A DNA stretch of 6,776 bases from an uncultured Oscillospiraceae bacterium (GTDB lineage Bacteria; Bacillota; Clostridia; Oscillospirales; Oscillospiraceae). The DNA lies in NCBI GenBank assembly GCA_905233595.1, contig CAJOFI010000099.1, forward strand, positions 1-6,776, in the 5' to 3' direction. Shown piece by piece: positions 1 through 6,776 of the stretch. Made by a program: the position numbers and the translations under genes. The notes below the pieces were generated by a model. That model did not search any database. It had not been told where the DNA came from and saw only the letters and a list, made by a program, of their open reading frames with translations. Each line of letters starts with the position of its first letter. Positions within the stretch are counted from its first letter, which is position 1.

Positions 1-127
1 GGTTGCGCCCGCGGCCGAGGATGCGTCCGTCCGGCCCGACGACGACGCAGCCGACCGGCACCTCGCCGTTTTCCGACGCCTCCCGCGCCAGCGCCAGCGC
101 TTCGCGCATAACGGCTTCGTGATCCAT
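1..127 (-). CDS. tadA: tRNA-specific adenosine deaminase TadA, N-terminal part (cut by window edge)
   Basis: TadA deaminates the wobble adenosine (A34) of tRNA-Arg(ACG) to inosine in the cytoplasm, using a zinc-bound active site. Only the first 42 codons are present. The protein begins MDHEAVMREALALAREA, then runs through NGEVPVGCVVVGPDG to GRGRN, which is the usual TadA opening: helix 1, the GEVPVGA-like strand and the start of the core. The zinc-binding HAE and PCxxC motifs lie outside the window, so catalytic competence cannot be judged. The start is the ATG at 127-125, preceded by a strong AGGAGG (140-135). The gene follows pta on the same strand, but the pta terminator hairpin ends only a few bases before this ribosome binding site, so there is no room for a separate promoter between them. 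Related cytidine/deoxycytidylate deaminases share the fold, but the opening fits TadA best. Confidence 0.85.
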   Translation of the reverse strand, partial: MDHEAVMREALALAREASENGEVPVGCVVVGPDGRILGRGRN

Positions 128-143
128 TCGCCAGACCTCCTGT

Positions 144-171
144 AAAAAAGGGCGTCCCGCCGGGACGCCCT
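144..171 (-). terminator. Intrinsic terminator of pta, adjoining the tadA ribosome binding site
   Basis: Read on the minus strand, a perfect 10-bp GC-rich stem (171-162 with 158-149, arms AGGGCGTCCC and GGGACGCCCT) closes a 3-nt loop. It is followed directly by six T residues (149-144, the first being the last stem base). It lies about 20 bases after the pta stop codon. The T-tract ends three bases before the CAGGAGGT ribosome binding site of tadA, so tadA expression must come from leakage through this hairpin or from a promoter inside pta. Confidence 0.85.
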
Positions 172-191
172 CTGAAAACCGAAAACTACCG

Positions 192-1193
192 TTACGCCAG
201 AGCGGCGGTGATGATCGCCATCTGGTAGACCTCCTCGGCGTCGCAGCCGCGGCTGAGGTCGTTGATGGGGGCGTTCAGGCCCTGCAGGATGGGGCCGTAG
301 GCCGCGAAGCCGCCCAGACGCTGGGCGATCTTGTAGCCGATGTTGCCGGACTGGATCTCCGGGAAGATGAAGGTGTTGGCGTAGCCGGCGACGGGGCTGC
401 CAGGGAACTTGAGCTGCCCGACGACCGGGGAGACGGCGGCGTCAAACTGCATCTCGCCGTCGATGTTGAGCTCGGGCGCCATCTCCCTGGCGATGGCGGT
501 GGCGTTGCGCACGAGATCGACGTTCGCGCCCTTGCCGGAGCCCTTGGTGGAATAGCTCAGCATGGCGACCTTCGGATCGATGCCAAAGACCTTCGCGGTG
601 TGGGCGGTGCCGACGGCGACCTCAGCCAGCTTCTGCGCGGCGGAGACGAGGACGTTGCCCTCCTTGTCCACGGTGTCCTGGTAGTCGATGTTGATGGCGC
701 AGTCGCCCATGCAGAGCATATCGGCGCCTTCCTTGACCAGAATGAAGCAGGAGGAGACGAGGGTCGCGCCCTTCCTGGTCTTCACGAGCTGCAGCGCGGG
801 GCGCACGGTGTCGGCGGTGGAGTAGGTGGCGCCGCCGAGCAGGGCGTCGGCCAGACCCATCTTGACGAGCATGGTGCCGAAGTAGTTGCTCTTCTTGAGG
901 TTCTTGGCGCAGTCCTCGGCGCTCATCTTGCCCTTGCGCAGGGCGACCATGGTCTCCACCATCTCGTCCATCTTCTCATAGGTCATGGGGTCGATGATCT
1001 CCAGCCCCTCGATATCGAAGCCGCCCTTCTCGGCCGCGGCCTTGACCTCCTCGACGTTGCCGATCAGAACGGGGGTCAGAAAGCCCTCCTTCTTCAGACG
1101 CGCGGCGGCGGAGAGGATGCGGGCGTCGGGACCCTCGGGAAAGACGATCCTGCGGGGATTGGCCTTCAGAATTTCAATCAGATTCTCAAACAT
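192..1193 (-). CDS. pta: Phosphate acetyltransferase (phosphotransacetylase)
   Basis: Pta converts acetyl-CoA and phosphate to acetyl phosphate and CoA in the cytoplasm. With acetate kinase this gives ATP and acetate in fermenting bacteria. The 333-residue product has the length of the short Pta class, with no N-terminal DRTGG/AAA-like extension. Recognisable blocks are RRIVFPEG near residue 14, KKSNYFGTMLVKMGLADALLGG at 100-121, STADTVRPALQ at 125-135, MLSYSTKGSGKG at 211-222 and the C-terminal GPILQGLNAPINDLSRGC at 300-317. S314 and R315 match the active-site Ser-Arg pair known from Methanosarcina Pta. The acidic residue seven positions after that Ser is Glu here (E321) rather than Asp by simple counting. 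The start ATG (1193-1191) has GGAGGG at 1205-1200. It is transcribed leftward from the promoter at 1247-1275, and ackA is not next to it. Phosphate butyryltransferase is a less likely alternative. Confidence 0.96.
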   Translation of the reverse strand: MFENLIEILKANPRRIVFPEGPDARILSAAARLKKEGFLTPVLIGNVEEVKAAAEKGGFDIEGLEIIDPMTYEKMDEMVETMVALRKGKMSAEDCAKNLKKSNYFGTMLVKMGLADALLGGATYSTADTVRPALQLVKTRKGATLVSSCFILVKEGADMLCMGDCAINIDYQDTVDKEGNVLVSAAQKLAEVAVGTAHTAKVFGIDPKVAMLSYSTKGSGKGANVDLVRNATAIAREMAPELNIDGEMQFDAAVSPVVGQLKFPGSPVAGYANTFIFPEIQSGNIGYKIAQRLGGFAAYGPILQGLNAPINDLSRGCDAEEVYQMAIITAALA

Positions 1194-1246
1194 GTTGTAC
1201 CCTCCAATTTTTTACGTTCCTGTGCGCGGAACTGTTCAACACCTAT

Positions 1247-1275
1247 AATCTATCACTCCTCGTCCCATTTTTCAA
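1247..1275 (-). promoter_or_regulatory. SigA-type promoter of pta
   Basis: On the minus strand a -35 box TTGAAA (1275-1270) is followed by a 17-nt spacer and a -10 box TAGATT (1252-1247). A TG dinucleotide one base upstream of the -10 (1255-1254) makes it an extended -10, which would compensate for the weak hexamer. The predicted start near 1240 gives a leader of about 47 nt before the pta ATG. The pattern is seen in the sequence; activity is inferred. Confidence 0.6.
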
Positions 1276-1294
1276 GCTGAAGCGCAAGTTTTTA

Positions 1295-1323
1295 TTTACA
1301 AACCGCAAAAAGCCCGGTATAAT
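1295..1323 (+). promoter_or_regulatory. Near-consensus SigA promoter for the XRE regulator-lepA operon
   Basis: TTTACA (1295-1300), a 17-nt spacer and a perfect TATAAT (1318-1323) form a strong vegetative promoter reading right. Transcription should start near 1330 and pass through the palindromic element before reaching the XRE gene at 1476, giving a leader of about 145 nt. The -35 box lies only 19 bp from the -35 box of the divergent pta promoter, so the two probably share regulation. The -10 box sits in the loop of a small palindrome (1311-1330). Confidence 0.7.
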
Positions 1324-1330
1324 ACGGGCT
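1307..1330 (-). terminator. Small palindrome over the -10 box: minus-strand terminator or operator
   Basis: AGCCCG (1311-1316) and CGGGCT (1325-1330) are perfect 6-nt inverted repeats around an 8-nt loop that contains the TATAAT box. On the minus strand the stem is followed by a run of five T (1311-1307, the first in the stem). It therefore resembles a short intrinsic terminator that would stop antisense transcripts running toward pta. The same symmetry could instead be a protein-binding site covering the rightward promoter. The sequence alone does not separate the two. Confidence 0.4.
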
Positions 1331-1343
1331 GTTATCAATTCTT

Positions 1344-1460
1344 AGTGAACAATGAAAAATGAATCGTGAAAAGTTGAGGTGTCGCTCCGCGACGAATGGT
1401 CTTTTGTCCCCGAAGGGGACGCCTTATTATCTGTTCACGATTCACGACTCACTTTTCACT
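1344..1460. repeat. MITE-like palindromic repeat element with internal hairpins
   Basis: The ends are imperfect inverted repeats: 1345-1373 and the reverse complement of 1431-1459 agree at 22 of 29 positions, and one more outer pair (1344/1460) extends them. Both arms are built from degenerate GTGAA/TTCAC words. The interior holds two perfect short hairpins: GTCGC-TCC-GCGAC (1381-1393) and GTCCCC-GAA-GGGGAC (1406-1420). There is no coding capacity of its own. TTCTT occurs on both flanks (1339-1343 and 1462-1466) and might be a target-site duplication, though this is weak. Non-autonomous intergenic elements made of such words are familiar in GC-rich clostridia; membership in a named family is not claimed. 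It fills most of the leader between the rightward promoter and the XRE gene. Confidence 0.65.
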
Positions 1461-1475
1461 CTTCTTGGAGCAGAC

Positions 1476-1786
1476 ATGGATCGTACGTTTTCAGAGACCT
1501 TACTTGCCCTGCGCCTGGGGCGCAATCTGAGCCAGCGGACGGTGGCGGCGGAGCTGGGGATCAGCCAGCCGCTGTTGAGCCATTACGAGAAGGGCACGCG
1601 GGAGCCGGGGCTCAATTTCGTCTGCCGCGCCTGCGACTATTACGGCGTGACGGCGGACTATCTGCTCGGGCGCGCCTCCCATCCGGGCGACCTGAGCCTG
1701 CGCGAATCGCGCGCCTTTCTCGCGGGGCTGCGCGGCGCGCTTGACCGGGCGGAGGAAGCGCTCAACACCATTGAGGGGGAAAAGCC

Positions 1787-1790
<4 letters not shown>
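1476..1790 (+). CDS. XRE-family helix-turn-helix transcriptional regulator
   Basis: This is a small (104-residue) Cro/C1-type DNA-binding protein. The helix-turn-helix domain spans about residues 7-63, with [12 protein letters not shown] (19-30) and [15 protein letters not shown] (30-44) giving helices 2 and 3, and a typical family ending [12 protein letters not shown] (55-66). The remaining 38 residues are a charged, probably helical tail with no recognisable sensor domain. I chose the ATG at 1476 because GGAG (1467-1470) lies 5 nt upstream. A longer in-frame version from 1359 would translate the palindromic repeat element and has no ribosome binding site. The stop overlaps the lepA start (ATGA, 1787-1790), so the two are one transcript and probably translationally coupled. 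Its DNA target is unknown. The palindrome at 1311-1330 and the divergent pta promoter are candidates by position only. Confidence 0.88.
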
Positions 1791-3592
<1,802 letters not shown>

Positions 3593-3629
3593 GCGCTGCG
3601 TTCAGGACCGGCTTTACGCGCGCTTTTTT
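3593..3629 (+). terminator. Intrinsic terminator after lepA
   Basis: GCGC-T-GCGT (3593-3601) pairs with ACGC-GCGC (3616-3623), giving an 8-bp stem with one bulged T and a 14-nt loop. Six T residues follow directly (3624-3629). It begins right at the lepA stop. Part of its loop and 3' arm (3608-3617) also belongs to a competing inverted repeat with 3644-3653. Confidence 0.6.
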
Positions 3630-3653
3630 GTAAAAAACGGATTGTAAAGCCGG
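3608..3653. repeat. Perfect 10-nt inverted repeat linking the lepA terminator and the pfkA -35 box
   Basis: CCGGCTTTAC (3608-3617) is the exact reverse complement of GTAAAGCCGG (3644-3653). The 26-nt interior contains T6 (3624-3629) and A6 (3632-3637), which can pair further. The right arm overlaps the last four bases of the pfkA -35 box TTGTAA (3642-3647). It could be an operator or an RNA structure competing with the lepA terminator. No function can be assigned. Confidence 0.5.
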
Positions 3654-3670
3654 GCGGCTTGTGCTATCAT
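3642..3670 (+). promoter_or_regulatory. SigA-type promoter of pfkA with extended -10
   Basis: TTGTAA (3642-3647), a 17-nt spacer and TATCAT (3665-3670) preceded by TGC (3662-3664) make a good extended -10 promoter. The predicted start near 3677 gives a leader of about 40 nt that carries AAGGAG (3703-3708) 8 nt before the ATG at 3717. An out-of-frame ATG at 3710 is only one base after the ribosome binding site and is unlikely to be used. This promoter makes pfkA independent of lepA. Confidence 0.65.
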
Positions 3671-3716
3671 ATCTGTAAGCATCCACGAAAAATTTGCAAA
3701 AGAAGGAGCATGAGAT

Positions 3717-4666
3717 ATGGAGAAAAAAATCAGACGCATCGGCGTTCTCACGAGCGGCGGCGACGCGCCCGGCATGAACGCGGCGGTGCGCGCGGTGGTT
3801 CGTACCGCGCACGCAAACGGCATTGAGTGCATCGGCATCCGCAGGGGCTGGCAGGGGCTTATCAACAGCGACTTTGTCACGCTCGACCGCAGCAGCGTCG
3901 GCCACATCCTCTCCCGCGGCGGCACGATCCTCTATACCGCCCGCAGCAAGGAGTTTATGACCGAGGAGGGGCGCAAAAAGGCCGTGAGCACCTGCAAAAT
4001 GCTGGGGCTGGACGGCATCGTCGCCATCGGCGGCGACGGCACCTTCCGCGGCGCGCTGGAGCTATCGACAACGACCTGGGCTGCTCCAACTACACGATCG
4101 GCTTCGACACCGCCTGCAACACCGCCATCGAGTGCATCGACCGCCTGCGCGATACCATGTCCAGCCACGAGCGCTGCTCCGTGGTGGAGGTCATGGGGCG
4201 CAACGCGGGCTTCCTCGCGCTCTACGTCGGCATCGCCGTCGGCGCCACCGCCGTGCTCGTGCCGGAGCATGAGCTCGATTTTGAGAAGGACGTGGTCGAG
4301 CGCATCCGCGAATCGCGTCTGGCCGGCAACACGCACTTTATGATCGTCGTGGCCGAGGGCGCGGGGCACGCGATGGAGATCTCCGCCAAGATCAAGGAGG
4401 CGGTCGGCATCGACCCGCGCGTGACCGTTCTGGGGCACATCCAGCGCGGCGGCTCCCCCAACGCCCGCGACCGCGAGACCGCGACCCGCATGGGCTACTA
4501 CGCCGTGGAGGCGCTGGCCGAGGGGCGCTTCAACTGCGTCATCGGCACCAAGGAGGGCGACATCGTGGAGATCCCCATCGAAGAGGCGCTCCAGATGAAA
4601 AAGCACCTGCAGATGAGCCGCTACAAGATCATGGAGGCCATGCAGCTCGGCGGCTCCGCCAGATAA
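3717..4666 (+). pseudogene. pfkA: 6-phosphofructokinase, disrupted by an internal deletion and frameshift
   Basis: Intact PfkA phosphorylates fructose 6-phosphate with ATP, the committed step of glycolysis. The first half is in frame from 3717: IGVLTSGGDAPGMNAA (8-23), TARS (74-77), and the nucleotide motif GGDGT (105-109), whose Gly at the fourth position suggests ATP rather than pyrophosphate use. It continues to about residue 116 (GALEL). From 4064 the protein continues in another frame with IDNDLGCSNYTIGFDTA, SSHER, VVEVMGR and VLGHIQRGGSP, ending at 4666. Compared with E. coli PfkA, about 13 residues are missing at the join, including the PGT just before IDND. A loss of about 40 bp fits both the missing length and the frame change. 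The upstream frame runs on to a stop at 4341-4343, giving a 208-residue product with a nonsense tail. Promoter, ribosome binding site and flanking motifs are good, so the lesion is recent or an assembly error. Confidence 0.88.
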
Positions 4667-4674
4667 GAGCTTCG

Positions 4675-4706
4675 GGGGCTGTGAAAAAAGGTTTTTTCAC
4701 AGCCCC
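4675..4706. terminator. Perfect 15-bp hairpin between pfkA and glgB, probable transcription terminator
   Basis: GGGGCTGTGAAAAAA (4675-4689) and TTTTTTCACAGCCCC (4692-4706) are perfect inverted repeats separated by GG. It starts 8 bases after the pfkA stop. The T run lies inside the 3' arm rather than after the stem, and only a weak T-rich stretch (4709-4713) follows. It is therefore an atypical intrinsic terminator. The symmetric A6/T6 layout would act equally on both strands. It could also be an mRNA-stabilising or attenuating hairpin between co-transcribed genes. Confidence 0.55.
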
Positions 4707-4753
4707 GATTTGTACGTCGGCACCTATGCGGACAAAGAGAAAACACTATAATA

Positions 4754-4771
4754 GAAGGAGCCATGAATATG
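4754..4771 (+). promoter_or_regulatory. Ribosome binding site that decides the glgB start
   Basis: GAAGGAG (4754-4760) is a strong ribosome binding site. It lies only 2 nt before the first ATG (4763) but 8 nt before the second in-frame ATG (4769), so the second is the better start. Confidence 0.6.
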
Positions 4772-6682
4772 CTAACCGATTTTGACAGCTACCTCTTCCA
4801 TGAGGGCACGAATTACGAGCTTTACAAGAAGCTCGGCGCGCATCCCGAGACCGGCGCGGACGGCGTGAGCGGCACGCATTTTGCCGTCTGGGCGCCGAAC
4901 GCGCAGTTTGTCACGCTCATCTCCGCCCGCACGGGCTGGGATCATGAGAACTGGATGCACCGCAGCGAGTTTGACCCCAGCGTCTGGGAGCTCTTTCTCC
5001 CCGGCGTCGGCAACGGGGACGCCTACCGCTACATCGTCACCGGGGCGGACGGCGTGCGCCGCTGGAAGTCCGACCCGCTGGCCTTCCGCGCCGAGAAGCG
5101 CCCGGAGAACGCCTCCATCGTCGCCTCTCTCGATACCTACACCTGGGGCGACGCGGAATATCAGGCGGCGCGCAACAACGGCAAGGTGCTCGAAAAGCCC
5201 ATGTCCACCTACGAGGTACACCTCGGCTCCTGGAAGAAGGCCTATCACGGCGCGGGTGACGAGGACGGCTTCCTCAATTACCGCCAGCTCGGCGACGAGC
5301 TGGCCGAGTACGTGAAGTTCATGGGCTACACCCACGTCGAGCTCATGGGCATCTGCGAGTATCCCTTCGACCTCTCCTGGGGCTATCAGGTGACGGGCTA
5401 CTTTGCCCCCACCAGCCGCTACGGCACGCCCGACGACTTCCGCTATCTGGTGGACACGCTGCACCAGAACGGCATCGGCGTGATCCTCGACTGGGTGCCG
5501 GCGCACTTCCCGAAGGACGAGTTCGCCCTCGCGCGCTTCGACGGCACGCCGCTCTACGAGTCCCCCGATCCCCTGCGCGCCGAGTACCCCGAGTGGGGCA
5601 CGATGGCCTTTGACCACGCCAAGCCCGAGGTGCGCTCCTTCCTCATCTCCAGCGCCTTCTACTGGATCAACGAGTTCCACGTTGACGCCCTGCGCGTGGA
5701 CGCGGTGGCGGCGATGATCTACGCCAACTACAGCCGCAAGGAGTGGCGGCCGAACATGTTCGGCGGCTATCTGAACCTCGAGAGCATGGACTTTCTGCGC
5801 CAGCTCAACTACGAGGTCTGCTCCAAGACCACGGGCTACCTGATCGCGGAGGACTCCTCCACCGAATGGGGCATCACCGAGAGCGTGCAGAACGGCGGTC
5901 TGGGCTTCACGCTCAAGTGGAACATGGGCTGGATGAACGACACCCTGCGCTACCTGGGGCGCGACCCCATCTACCGCAAGTGGCACCACGAGCAGCTCAC
6001 CCACACGCTCGACTACGCCTTCACCGAGAACTTCGTGCTGGTGCTGAGCCATGACGAGGTGGTCTACGGCAAGCACTCCATGGTCGAGAAGTCCCCCGGC
6101 GGCATTCAGGACCGCCTCGGCGCGGTCAAGACGCTCTACACCTTCCAGTTCACCCACCCGGGCAAGAAGCTGCTCTTCATGGGGCAGGACTTCGCGCAGG
6201 ATCGCGAGTGGACGGTCAAGGAGAGCCTGGACTGGCACCTCGCCAACGACTTCGGCCATCGCGACGTGATGATGACCGTGCAGCGCCTGCTGGGCGTGTA
6301 CAGGCAGTTCCCCGTGCTCTATTCCGATTCCAGGAACCCCGTCACCTTCGAGTGGATCAACCGCAACGACAGCTCCGCCAACGTCATCAGCTACATCCGC
6401 CGCAACCCCTGGAACTACGACGACGCGGTGCTCGTGATCTGCAACTTCTCCCCGGCGGCGCACAGCGATTACTGGGTCGGCGTCCCCGTGGAGGGCTGCT
6501 ACACCCGCGTTTTCAGCACCTATGACGCGCTGCCCGGCGGCGGCGGTCCGGAGGAGGTCGGCGAAGCGCCGGTGCTGCTCTCCGCCGAGAGCGGCGCGGA
6601 CGGCCGCCCCTGCCATCTCAGCTACAGCCTGCGCCCCTATGAGTCCATCATAGTGGCATTTCCGAAGAAAGAAGACAACTGA
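4769..6682 (+). CDS. glgB: 1,4-alpha-glucan (glycogen) branching enzyme, GH13
   Basis: GlgB cleaves alpha-1,4 links in a growing glucan chain and rejoins the piece through an alpha-1,6 link, creating glycogen branches in the cytoplasm. From the ATG at 4769 it has 637 residues, close to the usual length of clostridial branching enzymes. The N-terminal CBM48-like domain includes GTHFAVWAPNAQFV (35-48). The GH13 barrel begins at STYEVHLGSWKK (146-157) and contains ILDWVPAHFP (239-248). The catalytic residues look complete: nucleophile D311 in LRVDAVAAMIY, acid/base E361 in LIAEDSS, and the third carboxylate D429 in VLSHDEVVYG. LFMGQDFAQDREW follows, and the all-beta C-terminal domain ends at IIVAFPK. 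Starting at 4763 adds only Met-Asn. No good promoter is visible just upstream: TATAAT at 4747-4752 is too close to the ribosome binding site and lacks a -35. It may be read from pfkA through the hairpin, and it probably heads an operon with the next frame. Confidence 0.96.
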   Translation: MLTDFDSYLFHEGTNYELYKKLGAHPETGADGVSGTHFAVWAPNAQFVTLISARTGWDHENWMHRSEFDPSVWELFLPGVGNGDAYRYIVTGADGVRRWKSDPLAFRAEKRPENASIVASLDTYTWGDAEYQAARNNGKVLEKPMSTYEVHLGSWKKAYHGAGDEDGFLNYRQLGDELAEYVKFMGYTHVELMGICEYPFDLSWGYQVTGYFAPTSRYGTPDDFRYLVDTLHQNGIGVILDWVPAHFPKDEFALARFDGTPLYESPDPLRAEYPEWGTMAFDHAKPEVRSFLISSAFYWINEFHVDALRVDAVAAMIYANYSRKEWRPNMFGGYLNLESMDFLRQLNYEVCSKTTGYLIAEDSSTEWGITESVQNGGLGFTLKWNMGWMNDTLRYLGRDPIYRKWHHEQLTHTLDYAFTENFVLVLSHDEVVYGKHSMVEKSPGGIQDRLGAVKTLYTFQFTHPGKKLLFMGQDFAQDREWTVKESLDWHLANDFGHRDVMMTVQRLLGVYRQFPVLYSDSRNPVTFEWINRNDSSANVISYIRRNPWNYDDAVLVICNFSPAAHSDYWVGVPVEGCYTRVFSTYDALPGGGGPEEVGEAPVLLSAESGADGRPCHLSYSLRPYESIIVAFPKKEDN

Positions 6683-6688
6683 GAATTC

Positions 6689-6776
6689 ATGCACGATAAC
6701 ACGCCAAATCTGCCCAAAAGAGCAGCGCATAGCAGCTTTTTCAGCGATGACACCGAGCGCTTCCGCTCCCCCGCCG
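6689..6776 (+). CDS. Start of an open reading frame downstream of glgB (cut by window edge), possibly a GH13 enzyme
   Basis: An ATG 6 bases after the glgB stop opens a frame of 29 codons that runs to the window edge without a stop. It begins MHDNTPNLPKRAAHS, followed by FFSDDTERFRSPA. The ribosome binding site is weak (only GAG-like bases at 6681-6685 and a purine run at 6664-6674), so translation may depend on coupling to glgB. The short stretch ending in FRSPA resembles the N-terminal opening of some clostridial GH13 alpha-amylase/pullulanase-like proteins (RSPFGA-type), which would fit a glycogen operon. That match rests on a few residues and is tentative. Only position and an open frame are certain. 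Confidence 0.5.
   Translation, partial: MHDNTPNLPKRAAHSSFFSDDTERFRSPA

Noticed and set aside
1244..1249. TATAAT on the plus strand as a second rightward -10 box
   Set aside because: No suitable -35 box lies 16-18 bp upstream. The bases overlap the minus-strand pta -10 region, and a better rightward promoter lies at 1295-1323.
600..1280. A 226-codon plus-strand open frame opposite pta
   Set aside because: It is a repetitive G/H/L/V-rich shadow product antisense to a clear pta, and it crosses the pta promoter region.
1381..1420. The two small hairpins as a riboswitch or CRISPR-like repeat
   Set aside because: They are different from each other, short, and lie inside the palindromic repeat element. 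There is no repeated spacer pattern and no known riboswitch core that I can recognise.
3827..4063. Out-of-frame start (ATG at 3827) as the beginning of a separate second gene for the C-terminal PfkA half
   Set aside because: Residues from 3827 to about 4063 in that frame are nonsense overlapping the real PfkA N-terminus. PfkA similarity in that frame begins only at the IDND motif near 4064.
4030..4100. Programmed ribosomal frameshift in pfkA
   Set aside because: Coding sequence for about 13 residues is missing, so a simple slip would not restore a normal protein. No slippery run of A or T occurs at the join.
4772..6730. A 652-codon open frame on the minus strand antisense to nearly all of glgB
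   Set aside because: It is a shadow of GC-rich codon use in glgB. Its product is low-complexity, rich in V, A, H, G and E with no recognisable domain, and the plus-strand frame is an unmistakable branching enzyme.

Overview
The window looks like chromosomal DNA of a GC-rich, gut-type clostridium (Oscillospiraceae/Ruminococcaceae-like Bacillota). This is an inference from strong AGGAGG-type ribosome binding sites, SigA-type promoters with 17-nt spacers, a short clostridial-type Pta, a clostridial-type GlgB, and a palindromic element built from GTGAA/TTCAC words of a kind common in such genomes. Everything recognisable is core metabolism or translation. I see no phage, CRISPR, transposase, rRNA or tRNA.

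Layout. Minus strand, left end: the N-terminus of tadA (1-127, cut by the window edge), then pta (192-1193), with a strong hairpin terminator of pta wedged directly against the tadA ribosome binding site. Region 1194-1475 is a divergent control region: a pta promoter reading left, a near-consensus promoter reading right whose -10 lies in the loop of a palindrome, and a roughly 117-bp MITE-like palindrome that forms most of the 5' leader of the rightward transcript. Plus strand: a small XRE-family regulator (1476-1790) overlaps lepA (1787-3592, elongation factor 4) by ATGA. lepA ends in an intrinsic terminator whose sequence is interleaved with the pfkA promoter through a second inverted repeat. 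pfkA (3717-4666) is broken: about 40 bp are missing just before the IDND motif, which puts its two halves in different frames. After a perfect 15-bp hairpin comes glgB (4769-6682, glycogen branching enzyme), followed 6 bp later by the start of another open frame (6689 to the edge) that may be the next gene of a glycogen/alpha-glucan operon.

How the genes fit together. pfkA (upper glycolysis), pta (acetyl-CoA to acetyl phosphate, fermentative ATP yield) and glgB (glycogen storage) all belong to sugar use and storage. lepA and tadA serve translation. The XRE protein is the only regulator here. Its own promoter region and the divergent pta promoter are its obvious candidate targets, but nothing in the sequence proves this.

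The most notable points are the pfkA lesion (a real pseudogene or an assembly error), the MITE-like element acting as the leader of XRE-lepA, and the coupling of a DNA-binding regulator to lepA. I found no convincing undescribed multi-gene system.
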